A DNA stretch of 48,432 nt, taken from NCBI GenBank assembly GCA_025352045.1, contig JANXUD010000130.1:1-48432 (forward strand), in the 5' to 3' direction. A program made the translations under genes and the position numbers. Source of the DNA: Gammaproteobacteria bacterium. GTDB taxonomy: Bacteria; Pseudomonadota; Gammaproteobacteria; Xanthomonadales; Xanthomonadaceae. Under the pieces are notes generated by a model that was given only the letters and a program-made list of their open reading frames with translations, had not been told where the DNA came from and made no database searches. Within the stretch, counting starts at the first letter, position 1; the number at the start of each line of letters is the position of its first letter. This document shows positions 24,703 through 32,856 of this stretch, one piece after another.

Positions 24703-25218
24703 ATGGACCCCGCCGCCTGGACCGCCGACCTGCTCGCCGCCCGCATGGGCGACATGGCCGCGCTCGAGCGCGTCCTGCGCCGCTCTCGCCAGGACCTGCG
24801 CCGCTACGCCGAGTACCACTGCGAGATCAACGACGTCGAGGACGCGGTGCAGGATTCGCTGTTCACCGTGTCGCGTAAGCTCGGCGACCTGCGCCAGCTC
24901 GAATTGTTCGCGTCCTGGCTGTTCCGCATCGTCAAGCGCGAGTGCAACCGTTACAAACGCGCCACCCGCGCCCTCCTGCGCGCCCCGCTCACCGAGGACA
25001 TCGCCGGCCCGCACCATCCCGAGACCAAGGGCTTGGCCCACGACCTGGCCAAGGTGATGCGCATGCTGCCCGCGCATTACCGGCAGATCCTGCTGCTGCG
25101 CGACCTCGAGGGCCATTCGATCGAGGAGCTCGCCGGCGAACTGGCGCTGACCACGCAGGCGGCCAAGGCGCGCCTGCACCGCGCGCGCAGCCTGGCCCGG
25201 GAATACCTCGAGGCCTGA
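24703..25218 (+). CDS. RNA polymerase ECF-type sigma factor
   Basis: A 171-residue sigma-70 family protein. Region 2 is seen as INDVEDAVQDSLFTVSRKL and LFASWLFRIVKRECNRYKR (residues about 42-85). Region 4 is KVMRMLPAHYRQILLLRDLEGHSIEELAGELALTTQAAKARLHRAR (near 121-165, quoted in part: LPAHYRQILLLRDLEG). No anti-sigma gene or zinc-binding ZAS protein adjoins; the next gene is RNase T. The target promoters and signal are therefore unknown. An in-frame GTG two codons upstream is an alternative start. Confidence 0.92.
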   Translation: MDPAAWTADLLAARMGDMAALERVLRRSRQDLRRYAEYHCEINDVEDAVQDSLFTVSRKLGDLRQLELFASWLFRIVKRECNRYKRATRALLRAPLTEDIAGPHHPETKGLAHDLAKVMRMLPAHYRQILLLRDLEGHSIEELAGELALTTQAAKARLHRARSLAREYLEA

Positions 25219-25232
25219 GGTAAGCTGGCGCC

Positions 25233-25910
25233 ATGCCAGACTCCGCCGTGGATGCATCCGCCGACGCTGCGATCGACTCCGGGCCCGTCGCCGACGCGCG
25301 TCCCGGCCATCCGATGTCGGGGCGTTTCCGCGGCTTCCTGCCGGTGGTGGTGGACGTGGAGACCGGCGGCTTCGATTGCCGCCGACATGCCCTGCTCGAG
25401 GTCGCGGCCGTGCCGATCGAGATCGATGCCGATGGCTTCCTGCGCCCGGGCCCGACCGTCAGCACCCATGTCGACCCCTTCCCCGGCAGCCTGCTCGATC
25501 CGAAGTCCATGGAAATCACGGGCATCGACGTCGGCCACCCGTTCCGATTCGCCAAGCCCGAGCGCGAAGCGCTGGACCACGTCTTCCACGCGGTGCGCGC
25601 CGCCTGCCGCCAGGCCGGCTGCCAGCGCGCCATCCTGGTCGGCCACAACGCCCACTTCGACCTGGATTTCATCAATTCCGCGGTGGCGCGCGTGGTGCAC
25701 AAGCGCAACCCCTTCCACCCCTTCAGCACCTTCGATACGGTGACCCTGGCCGGCATGGCCTATGGCCAGACGGTACTGAGCCGCGCCATGCAGGCCGCGG
25801 GCCTGGACTGGGACGGTGAACAGGCACATTCGGCGGTGTACGATGCCGAACGCACGGCCGAGCTGTTCTGCACCGTGCTGAACCGCTGGCGCCAACTTTC
25901 GCAAGGCTAA
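25233..25910 (+). CDS. rnt: ribonuclease T
   Basis: A DEDDh 3'-5' exoribonuclease (225 aa) that trims tRNA and other stable RNA ends. Exo I is [11 protein letters not shown] near residues 37-47, giving the first Asp and Glu. Exo II is [14 protein letters not shown] near 130-143. Exo III is [14 protein letters not shown] near 196-209, with the catalytic His and Asp. Basic residues and QAGCQRAI match the RNase T nucleic-acid-binding regions. A 28-residue Ala/Asp-rich N-terminal extension precedes [12 protein letters not shown]; an in-frame ATG there (25314) is the other possible start. Confidence 0.95.
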   Translation: MPDSAVDASADAAIDSGPVADARPGHPMSGRFRGFLPVVVDVETGGFDCRRHALLEVAAVPIEIDADGFLRPGPTVSTHVDPFPGSLLDPKSMEITGIDVGHPFRFAKPEREALDHVFHAVRAACRQAGCQRAILVGHNAHFDLDFINSAVARVVHKRNPFHPFSTFDTVTLAGMAYGQTVLSRAMQAAGLDWDGEQAHSAVYDAERTAELFCTVLNRWRQLSQG

Positions 25911-25920
25911 AGGCCCCCCG

Positions 25921-26877
25921 ATGATCTACGACAGCATCCTGGACACCATCGGCCGCACGCCCATCGTGCGCATCAACCATCTGGCTCCATCGGGCGTGGA
26001 AATGTACGTCAAGTGCGAGTTCTTCAACCCGATGTCCTCGGTGAAGGACCGCCTGGCGCTCGGTATCATCCTGGATGCGGAGGCAAAGGGACTGCTCAAG
26101 CCCGGCCAGATGGTGGTCGAGGCGACCTCGGGCAATACCGGCATCGCGCTGGCGATGGTGTGCGCCGCGCGCGGTTACGAGTTCGTCGCGGTCATGGCCG
26201 ACTCGTTCTCGATCGAGCGGCGCAAGCTGATGCGGGCCCTCGGCGCCAAGGTGCTGCTGTCACCGGCCGCCGAGCGCGCCACCGGCATGATCAAGCGCGC
26301 CGAGGAGTTCGCGGCCAAGCATGGAGCGTTCCTGTCCCGGCAATTTGAAAATCCCGCCAACCCGGCCTTCCACCGCAACACCACGGGCCCGGAAATCCTG
26401 CTCGATTTCGCTGGCCGCCGGCTCGACTGGTTCGTCACCGGCTGGGGCACGGGCGGCACGCTGACCGGCGTGGGCCAGATGCTCAGGCTCGCCCGTCCCG
26501 AGGTGCGCATCGTCACCACCGAACCCGCGGGCGCCGCGATGCTGGCCGGCAAGGACTGGACGCCGCACAAGATCCAGGGCTGGACCCCGAACCTGATCCC
26601 GGCCGTGCTCGACCGCGGCATCTATGAGCACAACCTGCCGGTTGCCGACGAACTTTCGCGCGACACCGCACGCGCCCTGGCCACGCAGGAAGGCATTTTC
26701 TGCGGCATCTCCTCCGGCGCCACCTTCGCCGCGGCCCTTGAGGTCGCGCGCGAGCACGCCAGGCAGGGCGATGTGATCCTCGCGATGCTGCCCGACACCG
26801 GCGAGCGTTACCTCAGCACCTTCCTGTTCGAGGGCATCAACGAAGGCTCGGACGACGACTGGGCTGCCAGCCTCTAA
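25921..26877 (+). CDS. cysK: cysteine synthase (O-acetylserine sulfhydrylase A)
   Basis: A PLP enzyme (318 aa) that makes cysteine from O-acetylserine and sulfide. NPMSSVKDRLAL near residues 36-47 carries the PLP lysine. EATSGNTGIALAMVCAARGY near 63-82 is the substrate and PLP loop. GTGGTLTGVGQMLR near 179-192 binds the PLP phosphate, and GIFCGISSGATFAAA near 259-273 has the PLP N1 serine. CysM is the alternative, but the SSVKDR/GWTPNLIP pattern is CysK-like. The start is 10 bases after the rnt stop. Confidence 0.94.
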   Translation: MIYDSILDTIGRTPIVRINHLAPSGVEMYVKCEFFNPMSSVKDRLALGIILDAEAKGLLKPGQMVVEATSGNTGIALAMVCAARGYEFVAVMADSFSIERRKLMRALGAKVLLSPAAERATGMIKRAEEFAAKHGAFLSRQFENPANPAFHRNTTGPEILLDFAGRRLDWFVTGWGTGGTLTGVGQMLRLARPEVRIVTTEPAGAAMLAGKDWTPHKIQGWTPNLIPAVLDRGIYEHNLPVADELSRDTARALATQEGIFCGISSGATFAAALEVAREHARQGDVILAMLPDTGERYLSTFLFEGINEGSDDDWAASL

Positions 26878-26878
26878 C

Positions 26879-26899
26879 GTGGGAGCGGCTCAAGCCGCG
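26879..26899. repeat. REP-like palindromic element
   Basis: GTGGGAGCGGCTCAAGCCGC (26879 onward) with the hairpin GCGGCT-CA-AGCCGC at 26885-26898, followed by an A tract. Same family as the element at 1296. Confidence 0.65.
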
Positions 26900-26906
26900 A
26901 AAAAAC

Positions 26907-27314
26907 ATGCCGACAAGATTCCTGCTTCCCCTCGTCCTGCTCGCGGCCACCCCGCTGGCCCATGCCTCGTCCATGCGCGATTCCGTCTTCGAATCGCGCT
27001 ATCGCGAAGCACAGGCGCACCTGTCCACGGCCGAAGGTACGACATACGACGGCGTCCTCGCGCACGAGTTCGAGAATCCGCTGATGCGCGCGAGCGTCGA
27101 CGCCTGCGTGCAGAACAACCCGGGCGCGCCCGCCCTGCACGGCTACTTCGAGTTCCTCGCGCCCACCGCCTACCAGGTGGAGTTGCGCCCGGTCGGCCCG
27201 TTCGCGACCTGCATGGAGCGCGCGCTGGAGGACCGCCACCTGCCGGAACCGCCGCGCCTGCCCTATCGCAACCCCTTCACCATCACGCCAGGGGCGAATG
27301 GCAGCGGCGGCTGA
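26907..27314 (+). CDS. small secreted hypothetical protein (135 aa)
   Basis: I do not recognise the family. A signal peptide (MPTRFLLPLVLLAATPLAHA) precedes about 115 mature residues. Two cysteines (VDACVQN near 70, ATCMERA near 96) could form a periplasmic disulfide. The central EFLAPTAYQVELRPVGPFATCM stretch (part quoted) looks like a beta-rich core. The ATG follows a REP-like element and lacks an obvious Shine-Dalgarno sequence. Codon bias matches neighbouring genes. Confidence 0.75.
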   Translation: MPTRFLLPLVLLAATPLAHASSMRDSVFESRYREAQAHLSTAEGTTYDGVLAHEFENPLMRASVDACVQNNPGAPALHGYFEFLAPTAYQVELRPVGPFATCMERALEDRHLPEPPRLPYRNPFTITPGANGSGG

Positions 27315-27326
27315 CGCCGGGCCGGA

Positions 27327-27593
27327 TCAGGCAGCGACGCGCTTGCGGGTGAGCGCGGTCCACATCCCGTAGGCGCTGATGGCGATCCAGGCCGTCTCGA
27401 TGAACAGCACCGACCAGTTCAACTGGGGTGCGTACCAGACCGGGATCAGGATGCCCGCGGCGCCCACCAGGTTGACCAGCGAATACACCACGCTGTCGCC
27501 GCTGAGCTTGCGCATCTGCTGGCCGGCGTAGGCCGCCAGCACCAGCAGCACGCCGGCAAAGCCGACGAAATCGAACCATTTCAATTCCAGCAT
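27327..27593 (-). CDS. small membrane protein, CBU_0592-like
   Basis: An 88-residue protein with three hydrophobic segments (DFVGFAGVLLVLAAYAGQQM; VYSLVNLVGAAGILIPVWYA; WSVLFIETAWIAISAYGMW) and a short basic tail (TRKRVAA). The pattern matches a small uncharacterised membrane family known from Coxiella CBU_0592 and many gammaproteobacteria. Function is unknown. The ATG at 27593 has AGGGGGA upstream. Confidence 0.8.
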   Translation of the reverse strand: MLELKWFDFVGFAGVLLVLAAYAGQQMRKLSGDSVVYSLVNLVGAAGILIPVWYAPQLNWSVLFIETAWIAISAYGMWTALTRKRVAA

Positions 27594-27677
27594 CGCCGTC
27601 CCCCTGTCCAATCACCAAACCCGCATTCGTTCGTCCAGCGCCCCGCCCTTCCGGACGCGACAACGTCACCGCACGAC

Positions 27678-28424
27678 TCACCCCGCCCGCTGCCGCACCA
27701 CTTCAAACAGCACGATGCCGGCCGCGACGGAGACATTCAAGCTCTCCATCTCGCCGGGCATGGGGATGCGCACCAGCGCATCGCAGGTTTCGCGGGTCAG
27801 GCGGCGCATGCCCTCGCCTTCGCCGCCCAGCACCAGCGCGACATTGCCGCGCAGGTCCTGGCGGTGGATCGACTCGCCCGCGTCCAAGTCCAGCCCGTAC
27901 AACCACACGCCCGAGTCCTTCAGCATCCGCAGCGTGCGCGCCAGGTTGGTGACCGCGATCACCGGGATGCGGTCGGCCGCGCCGGCCGAGGTCTTGCGCA
28001 CGGTCGCGTTGACCGGGGCGGCCTTGTCCTTTGGGATGATCACGGCGGTGACCGCGGCCGCCGCGGCGCTGCGCAGGCAGGCGCCGAGGTTGTGCGGGTC
28101 CTGCACGCCGTCGAGCACCAGCACCAGCGCCTTGCCGTCGGCCGCCTCGAGCAGGCCCGGCAGCGCGCTTTCCTCGACCGGCGGCGGCGCTTCGTAGCGC
28201 GCGATCACGCCCTGATGGCGCAGTCCGCCGGCCACGCCGTCCATCGCCTGCAACGGCACGCGGCGCACCGAGATCTCGTGCCGGCGCGCGGTTTCCTCGA
28301 TCTCGGTCAGCCGCGGGTTGCGCCCGCCTGCCTCGACCAGGACCTCGCGCACGTGCTCGATGTCGTGTTCCAGCGCGGCAGCCACGGCATTGATGCCCGC
28401 GATCCAGCTTCCCTTGCCTGCCAT
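27678..28424 (-). CDS. rlmB: 23S rRNA (guanosine-2'-O-)-methyltransferase RlmB
   Basis: A SpoU-class knotted methyltransferase (248 aa) that 2'-O-methylates G2251 (E. coli numbering) of 23S rRNA. A substrate-binding N-domain is followed by motif 1 LDGVQDPHNLGACLRSA near residues 104-120, motif 2 LVLGGEGEGMRRLT near 199-212 and motif 3 MESLNVSVAAGIVLFE near 228-243. Three bases separate its start from the rnr stop, the same rnr-rlmB pairing as in E. coli. Confidence 0.97.
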   Translation of the reverse strand: MAGKGSWIAGINAVAAALEHDIEHVREVLVEAGGRNPRLTEIEETARRHEISVRRVPLQAMDGVAGGLRHQGVIARYEAPPPVEESALPGLLEAADGKALVLVLDGVQDPHNLGACLRSAAAAAVTAVIIPKDKAAPVNATVRKTSAGAADRIPVIAVTNLARTLRMLKDSGVWLYGLDLDAGESIHRQDLRGNVALVLGGEGEGMRRLTRETCDALVRIPMPGEMESLNVSVAAGIVLFEVVRQRAG

Positions 28425-28427
28425 GCC

Positions 28428-30884
28428 CTACTCCGCCCAGGCCTTTTTCTTGCCCTGCTCCGCGGCGCGCTCGGCCAGCTTGAAGTCGATGCGTCGGTCC
28501 TCCACGCTGGCGCGCATCACCTGCACGCGTACCGCATCGCCCAGCCGCCAGCCCAGGCCCTTGCGTTCGCCCTTGAGCGACCGACGCAGCGGGTCGAAGT
28601 GGTAGAAGTCGTGCGGCAACTGGGTGACGTGGACCAGGCCGTTGACCTTGGATTCGTTGAGCTCGACGAACAGGCCGAAATTGGTCACGCCGCTGACCAC
28701 GCCGTCGAACTCGCTGCCGACGTGCTGTTCCATCCAGGCGCTGCGGTAACGTTCGTCCACTTCACGCTGGGCGTCGTCGGCGCGGCGTTCCTTCTCCGAG
28801 CACTGCAGGCAGAGCGCGGCCATTTCCTCGGCCGTGTAGCGATAGCCGTCGGCATTGCCCTTCAACAGGGCGTGTTTCAGGGAACGATGCAGCAGCAGGT
28901 CGGGATAGCGCCGGATCGGCGAGGTGAAGTGCCCGTAGGCATCGAGCGCCAGGCCGAAGTGGCCCTTGTTCTCGATGGCGTACACGGCCATCGCCTGCGA
29001 ACGCAGCAGCACCGTCTCCAGCAACGCGGCGTCCGGTCGGGCGCGGATCTTCTTGAGCAAATTGGTGAAGTCGCGCGGCTGCACGTCCTTCCAGGCCGGC
29101 AGCTTGAGGCCGAATTCGGACAGGTACTCCAGCAGGTCAGCGTACTTGCGCTCCGGCGGCCGGTCATGGACGCGGAACGGCGCGGGCACCTTCATCTTCG
29201 TGATGTAGCGCGCCGCCTCGACGTTGGCGGCGATCATGCATTCCTCGATCAGCTTGTGCGCGTCGTTGCGCGCCAGCATGCCGCCCTGCACCACTTCGCC
29301 GCGCTGGTCGAGCAGGAAGCGCACTTCGCTGGATTCGAATTCGATCGCACCGCGGCGTGTCCGTGCCTTGGCCAGGATCTGGTACAGCTGGTGCAGGCGT
29401 TCGACGTGCGGCAGCAAGGTGCCGAGCGCGGCGCGGGCCTCGGCATCCTGCTCGCCCACGGCCTGCCAGACCTGGCTGTAGGTCAGGCGCGCCTTGGAAT
29501 TCATCACCGCCTCGTAGAAGCGCGAGCGGGTGACCACGCCCTCGAAGTCCACGTGCATCTCGCACACGAAGCAGAGCCGGTCCACCTTGGGCTTGAGCGA
29601 GCAGATGCCGTTGGACAGGGTCTCGGGCAGCATCGGCACGACATAGCCGGGGAAGTACACCGAGGTCGAGCGCAGCACGGCCTCGTCGTCCAGCGCCGTT
29701 CCCGGATGCACGTAGTGCGAGACATCGGCGATCGCCACGACCAGGCGGAAGCCCTCGCCATCCTGCTGACAATAGACCGCGTCGTCGAAGTCCTTGGCGT
29801 CCTCGCCGTCGATGGTCACCAGCGGGATGCGGCGCAGGTCCACGCGGCCGGCGATCGCATCGGCGGGGACGTCGACCGGAACCGTCGCGGCCTCCTGCAG
29901 GGCTTCGCGCGGGAATTCAAACGGCAGGTTGTGCCCGTGGATGGCCATCTCGACTACGCGCGAGGGCGTGAGCTTGTCGCCCAGCACCACCAGCACCTTG
30001 CCGACCGTGGTGCGGCCGCGTTCGGGCGACGAGACGATCTCGCAGACCACCAGCTGGCCGTCCACCGCGCCATTGCGCGCATCGGCCGGGATCACCAGTT
30101 CGGTCTGCACGCGCTTGTCGTCCGGGATGACTATGCCGACGCCGGAGCGTTCGATATAGCGCCCGGTGATCCGGGTCATGCGCCGCTCGAGGACTTCGAC
30201 GATCGCGCCCTGGCGACGGCCGCGCGCATCCACGCCGGTGACGCTGGCCAGCACGCGGTCGCCGTGCAGGGCCTTGCGCAGCTCGTTGGGCGGCAGGAAC
30301 AGGTCCTCACCACCGCCATCGGGCTTGAGGAAGCCGAAACCATCGGGATTGGCGATGACCACGCCGGGCAGCAGGTCGAGCTGGGCAGCGACCGCGAAGC
30401 CGCCGCGACGGTTCATCAGCAGCTGGCCGTCGCGCTGCATCGCATTGAGCCGGCGCGACAGCGCGTCCAGGCGATCGGCCTCGGTCAGCTTGAGCGCGCG
30501 GGCGATTTCCTCGACCTGCATCGGGCCGGGTGCCTCGGACAGGAATTCCATCAGCGCCTCGCGGCTGATGATGGGTTGGGCGTACTTGGCGGCCTCGCGA
30601 TCAGCGTGCGGATCGGAGCGGCCGTGGCCGCCCCGGGCGGCGCGCGGGCCGCCCGTGGCCGCGTGCGCGGGCTTGGCGCCGGAGGGCTTGCCGCGTCCCG
30701 GTACGCCGCCCTGCGCGGGCTTGGCCGGCTTGCCGTCCTTGCCTGCCGCTGGCTTGGCCTTGCCGACGGGTTTACGGCCGGACGCTGCCGGCGCGCCGCG
30801 CGATGGCGCTTCGCGCAGGCTATCGGGCATCCAGGGAGGTAGTGTCTTGGCGGTCTCGCCGCGCTTTGCAGGGGGTTTGGTCAT
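28428..30884 (-). CDS. rnr: ribonuclease R
   Basis: An 818-residue 3'-5' exoribonuclease of the RNB family that degrades structured RNA. Layout: a basic, low-complexity N-terminal extension (about 80 residues), a winged-helix domain (EFLSEAPGPMQVEEIARAL), then cold-shock domains. The RNB core contains DGEDAKDFDDAVYC near residues 293-306 with the catalytic aspartates. A C-terminal S1 domain follows (EFDGVVSGVTNFGLFVELNE near 725-744). The tail after S1 is short (ERAAEQGKKKAWAE), without the long lysine-rich tail of E. coli RNase R; the basic segment is N-terminal here. The ATG at 30884 was chosen over a codon 15 bases upstream. Confidence 0.97.
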   Translation of the reverse strand: MTKPPAKRGETAKTLPPWMPDSLREAPSRGAPAASGRKPVGKAKPAAGKDGKPAKPAQGGVPGRGKPSGAKPAHAATGGPRAARGGHGRSDPHADREAAKYAQPIISREALMEFLSEAPGPMQVEEIARALKLTEADRLDALSRRLNAMQRDGQLLMNRRGGFAVAAQLDLLPGVVIANPDGFGFLKPDGGGEDLFLPPNELRKALHGDRVLASVTGVDARGRRQGAIVEVLERRMTRITGRYIERSGVGIVIPDDKRVQTELVIPADARNGAVDGQLVVCEIVSSPERGRTTVGKVLVVLGDKLTPSRVVEMAIHGHNLPFEFPREALQEAATVPVDVPADAIAGRVDLRRIPLVTIDGEDAKDFDDAVYCQQDGEGFRLVVAIADVSHYVHPGTALDDEAVLRSTSVYFPGYVVPMLPETLSNGICSLKPKVDRLCFVCEMHVDFEGVVTRSRFYEAVMNSKARLTYSQVWQAVGEQDAEARAALGTLLPHVERLHQLYQILAKARTRRGAIEFESSEVRFLLDQRGEVVQGGMLARNDAHKLIEECMIAANVEAARYITKMKVPAPFRVHDRPPERKYADLLEYLSEFGLKLPAWKDVQPRDFTNLLKKIRARPDAALLETVLLRSQAMAVYAIENKGHFGLALDAYGHFTSPIRRYPDLLLHRSLKHALLKGNADGYRYTAEEMAALCLQCSEKERRADDAQREVDERYRSAWMEQHVGSEFDGVVSGVTNFGLFVELNESKVNGLVHVTQLPHDFYHFDPLRRSLKGERKGLGWRLGDAVRVQVMRASVEDRRIDFKLAERAAEQGKKKAWAE

Positions 30885-30948
30885 GTGTGAATGGTACACC
30901 GGAGGCCATGAACAGCCGTCCGGACGGGCCCGGGCAACCGGCGCGGAT

Positions 30949-30977
30949 TTGACTTTCCGGCCTGCTGGCTCTAACTT
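30949..30977 (+). promoter_or_regulatory. sigma-70 promoter of tRNA-Leu
   Basis: TTGACT (30949-30954), a 17-base spacer and TAACTT (30972-30977), about 30 bases before the tRNA. The G+C-rich segment after the -10 fits a stringently controlled stable-RNA promoter. Confidence 0.75.
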
Positions 30978-31007
30978 ACGCGGCTCTCACGCCGCGTGCG
31001 TGGGCAG

Positions 31008-31092
<85 letters not shown>

Positions 31093-31099
31093 AACAACG

Positions 31100-31127
31100 A
31101 AACCCCTGAGAAATCAGGGGTTTTCGC
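31100..31127 (+). terminator. rho-independent terminator of tRNA-Leu
   Basis: Stem AAACCCCTGA / TCAGGGGTTT with a GAAA tetraloop and a following T-rich tract, 8 bases after the CCA end. Confidence 0.92.
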
Positions 31128-31199
31128 TTTTCTAGCCCTGCGCTTGAATCGAGTTCGGGATTGTTTCGTCCGGGCCCGGCCTGAGTCTCCTTCTCTCGG

Positions 31200-31721
31200 T
31201 CAACCGCGTGACCGCGGATAGGGAATTACTTCCACGCCTTTGCCAATCATGGGGACTTCGTTCGACATTGCTTCGACGTGTTGCTCCCCTGATCGACGAC
31301 TGATGTAGTCCACGCGCAGGTAATAGGGCTCCCCGACTTTCACGCAATGGAAGGTCTCCACGGTCAATCTAGACTCTGAAATCTCGATCGTCCGATCGGG
31401 ACCAACCGCGAGGCTCAATGGTACACCCGACTTATCCACATAGCCGCAGGGCGGCTTCAACACGCGTTCCTTGCTAAGCACCGAAAGATAGAAGCCGCCG
31501 GAAGTTGGCTGAGGCCATCCGGTCAAGCTTGGCGAGTAAGGGAGCGCGCTTGACGTGTTGTTCTTGATTCTGAACTTGAGTGCCGAATGGTCCTCAACGA
31601 TTCCCAATGACAGGCCATGTTGTTCAGCACAGCCAAATACCAGCGCAATGATCGCCAAGAGGGCTGACCCGCGGCGAGTCCGCTGGGGCATGGCCATTAG
31701 CCGCCGCATTGTTTTGATCAT
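31200..31721 (-). CDS. hypothetical lipoprotein, lower-GC gene
   Basis: I do not recognise the family. The 173-residue product has a basic N-terminus (IKTMRRLMAMPQRTRRG) and a hydrophobic segment ending LLAIIALVFGC, a lipobox-like site with the cysteine near residue 31. About 140 exported residues follow, with FRIKNNTSSALPYSPSL and a C-terminal YLRVDYISRRSG segment that suggest beta structure. The ATG at 31721 has GCAGG at an acceptable distance; ATGs at 31709 and 31697 are alternatives. The base composition (visibly near 50-55% G+C) and mixed third codon positions differ sharply from the neighbours, and it lies just beyond a tRNA gene. Horizontal acquisition is likely, but no integrase is present. 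Confidence 0.65.
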   Translation of the reverse strand: MIKTMRRLMAMPQRTRRGSALLAIIALVFGCAEQHGLSLGIVEDHSALKFRIKNNTSSALPYSPSLTGWPQPTSGGFYLSVLSKERVLKPPCGYVDKSGVPLSLAVGPDRTIEISESRLTVETFHCVKVGEPYYLRVDYISRRSGEQHVEAMSNEVPMIGKGVEVIPYPRSRG

Positions 31722-31876
31722 GTTGAACCTGCTCGAATTGCTTGAGACGTGTTCTGAATGGCCAACATTGCCCAGAGTGTAGCGCCAGGCATCCGCCTCA
31801 TCCCGGTAATTCCATCCCTGCCCCGAGCTTGGCCGATGGCGATGCCAGCGCAGCAATTTTGGGTCATGCTAGGAGC

Positions 31877-32272
31877 ATGGAACCTGGCGCTCCCCTGACC
31901 GGAAGCTTCGAGGCAATCGAGAGCATCGACGGCGTCGCCGTCGTTCGCATCAGCGGACACGAGCGCAGCACCAAGGCTGTCGTGGACCGCGTGTCCGGCG
32001 CGCTCGGCCGCGCCGCCGACGCCGGCGTGGGCCGCTGCATCGTTGACATCACGGGCCTGAGCGGATTTCCCGCGCCGACCCTGAGCGAACGACACGCAAT
32101 GGCGCGTGACTGGGCCGCCGCGGTGCGCGGCCGGATGATCATAGCGGTGGTTTGTTCGCCGGACCTGATCGACCCCGAGCGCTTCGGTGTCATTGCCGGC
32201 ATGAATTTCGGATTGCACTCGAATGTCTTTGCCAATTTCGACGACGCCGTTGGCTGGCTGCGAGACGCCTGA
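31877..32272 (+). CDS. SpoIIAA-like (STAS/SEC14-type) hypothetical protein
   Basis: A 131-residue protein whose pattern recalls the SpoIIAA-like family: VGRCIVDITGLSGFPAPTLSE in the centre, GRMIIAVVCSPDLIDPERFGV, and a C-terminal NVFANFDDAVGWLRDA that mirrors the 'vFxdxxeAlaWL' ending. A role in signalling or lipid binding is known only for some relatives. The start is uncertain: AGGAG sits only 1 base before the ATG at 31877, too close for normal initiation. No other start codon in frame is clearly better. It is followed 19 bases later by a thioesterase gene. Confidence 0.65.
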   Translation: MEPGAPLTGSFEAIESIDGVAVVRISGHERSTKAVVDRVSGALGRAADAGVGRCIVDITGLSGFPAPTLSERHAMARDWAAAVRGRMIIAVVCSPDLIDPERFGVIAGMNFGLHSNVFANFDDAVGWLRDA

Positions 32273-32291
32273 GACCCACGATGGAGGCAGG

Positions 32292-32753
32292 ATGGATGTG
32301 TTCAAGGAAGGCCGCGGCACCCTGAGCGGCCTCGAAACGCTGCAGAAAATGCTGGCCGAGGGGCGCCGGCCGCCAATCAGCGACACCATGCAGTTCGAGC
32401 TGGCAGAAATCGAGCGCGGCCGCGCGCTGGTCCGTGCCACGCCCGGCCCGCATGCCAACAACCCGATCGGCGTGATCCATGGCGGTTATGCCGCCACGCT
32501 TCTCGATTCCTGCTGTGGTTTTGCCACCCACAGCTGCCTGGACAGCAGGCAGGGCTACACCACGCTCGAGATCAAGGTCGCCTACCACCGGGCCATGACC
32601 GTGGACACCGGGCCGGTGGAGGCCGAGGGCAAGGTGCTGACGATCGGCCGGCGGGTCGCCTTCGCCGAGGGCCGGCTGGTGGATGCGCAGGGCCGGCTGT
32701 TGGCCTCGGCGACATCCACCTTGCTCGTGTACGAACTGCGCGCGGACTCCTAG
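32292..32753 (+). CDS. PaaI family hotdog thioesterase
   Basis: A 153-residue hotdog-fold acyl-CoA thioesterase of the PaaI/YbgC superfamily. The active-site segment is NNPIGVIHGGYAATLLDSCCG near residues 56-76, where HGG and the following Asp position substrate and water. TTLEIKVAYHRAMTVDTGPVEAEGKV (part quoted) and GRRVAFAEGRLVDAQGRLLASATST form the rest of the sheet. GGAGG lies 7-10 bases before the ATG. The acyl-CoA substrate is unknown. Confidence 0.9.
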   Translation: MDVFKEGRGTLSGLETLQKMLAEGRRPPISDTMQFELAEIERGRALVRATPGPHANNPIGVIHGGYAATLLDSCCGFATHSCLDSRQGYTTLEIKVAYHRAMTVDTGPVEAEGKVLTIGRRVAFAEGRLVDAQGRLLASATSTLLVYELRADS

Positions 32754-32856
32754 CGCCGGAGGCGCCGCGCCGCACTTGGCCCATACAGCGAACAACACCC
32801 CGGCCTGGGCAGCGGTGCCTGCGCGGTAAACTGTCCGCAGTCGCTGCGGAGTCCCC

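Noticed and set aside
27864-30842. A 992-codon open frame opposite rlmB and rnr
   Set aside because: Same GC-driven shadow effect; the opposite strand encodes RNase R and RlmB with all motifs intact.
31132-31347. A 71-residue minus-strand open frame downstream of tRNA-Leu
   Set aside because: It overlaps the terminator region and the lipoprotein gene in another frame and shows no protein-like features.
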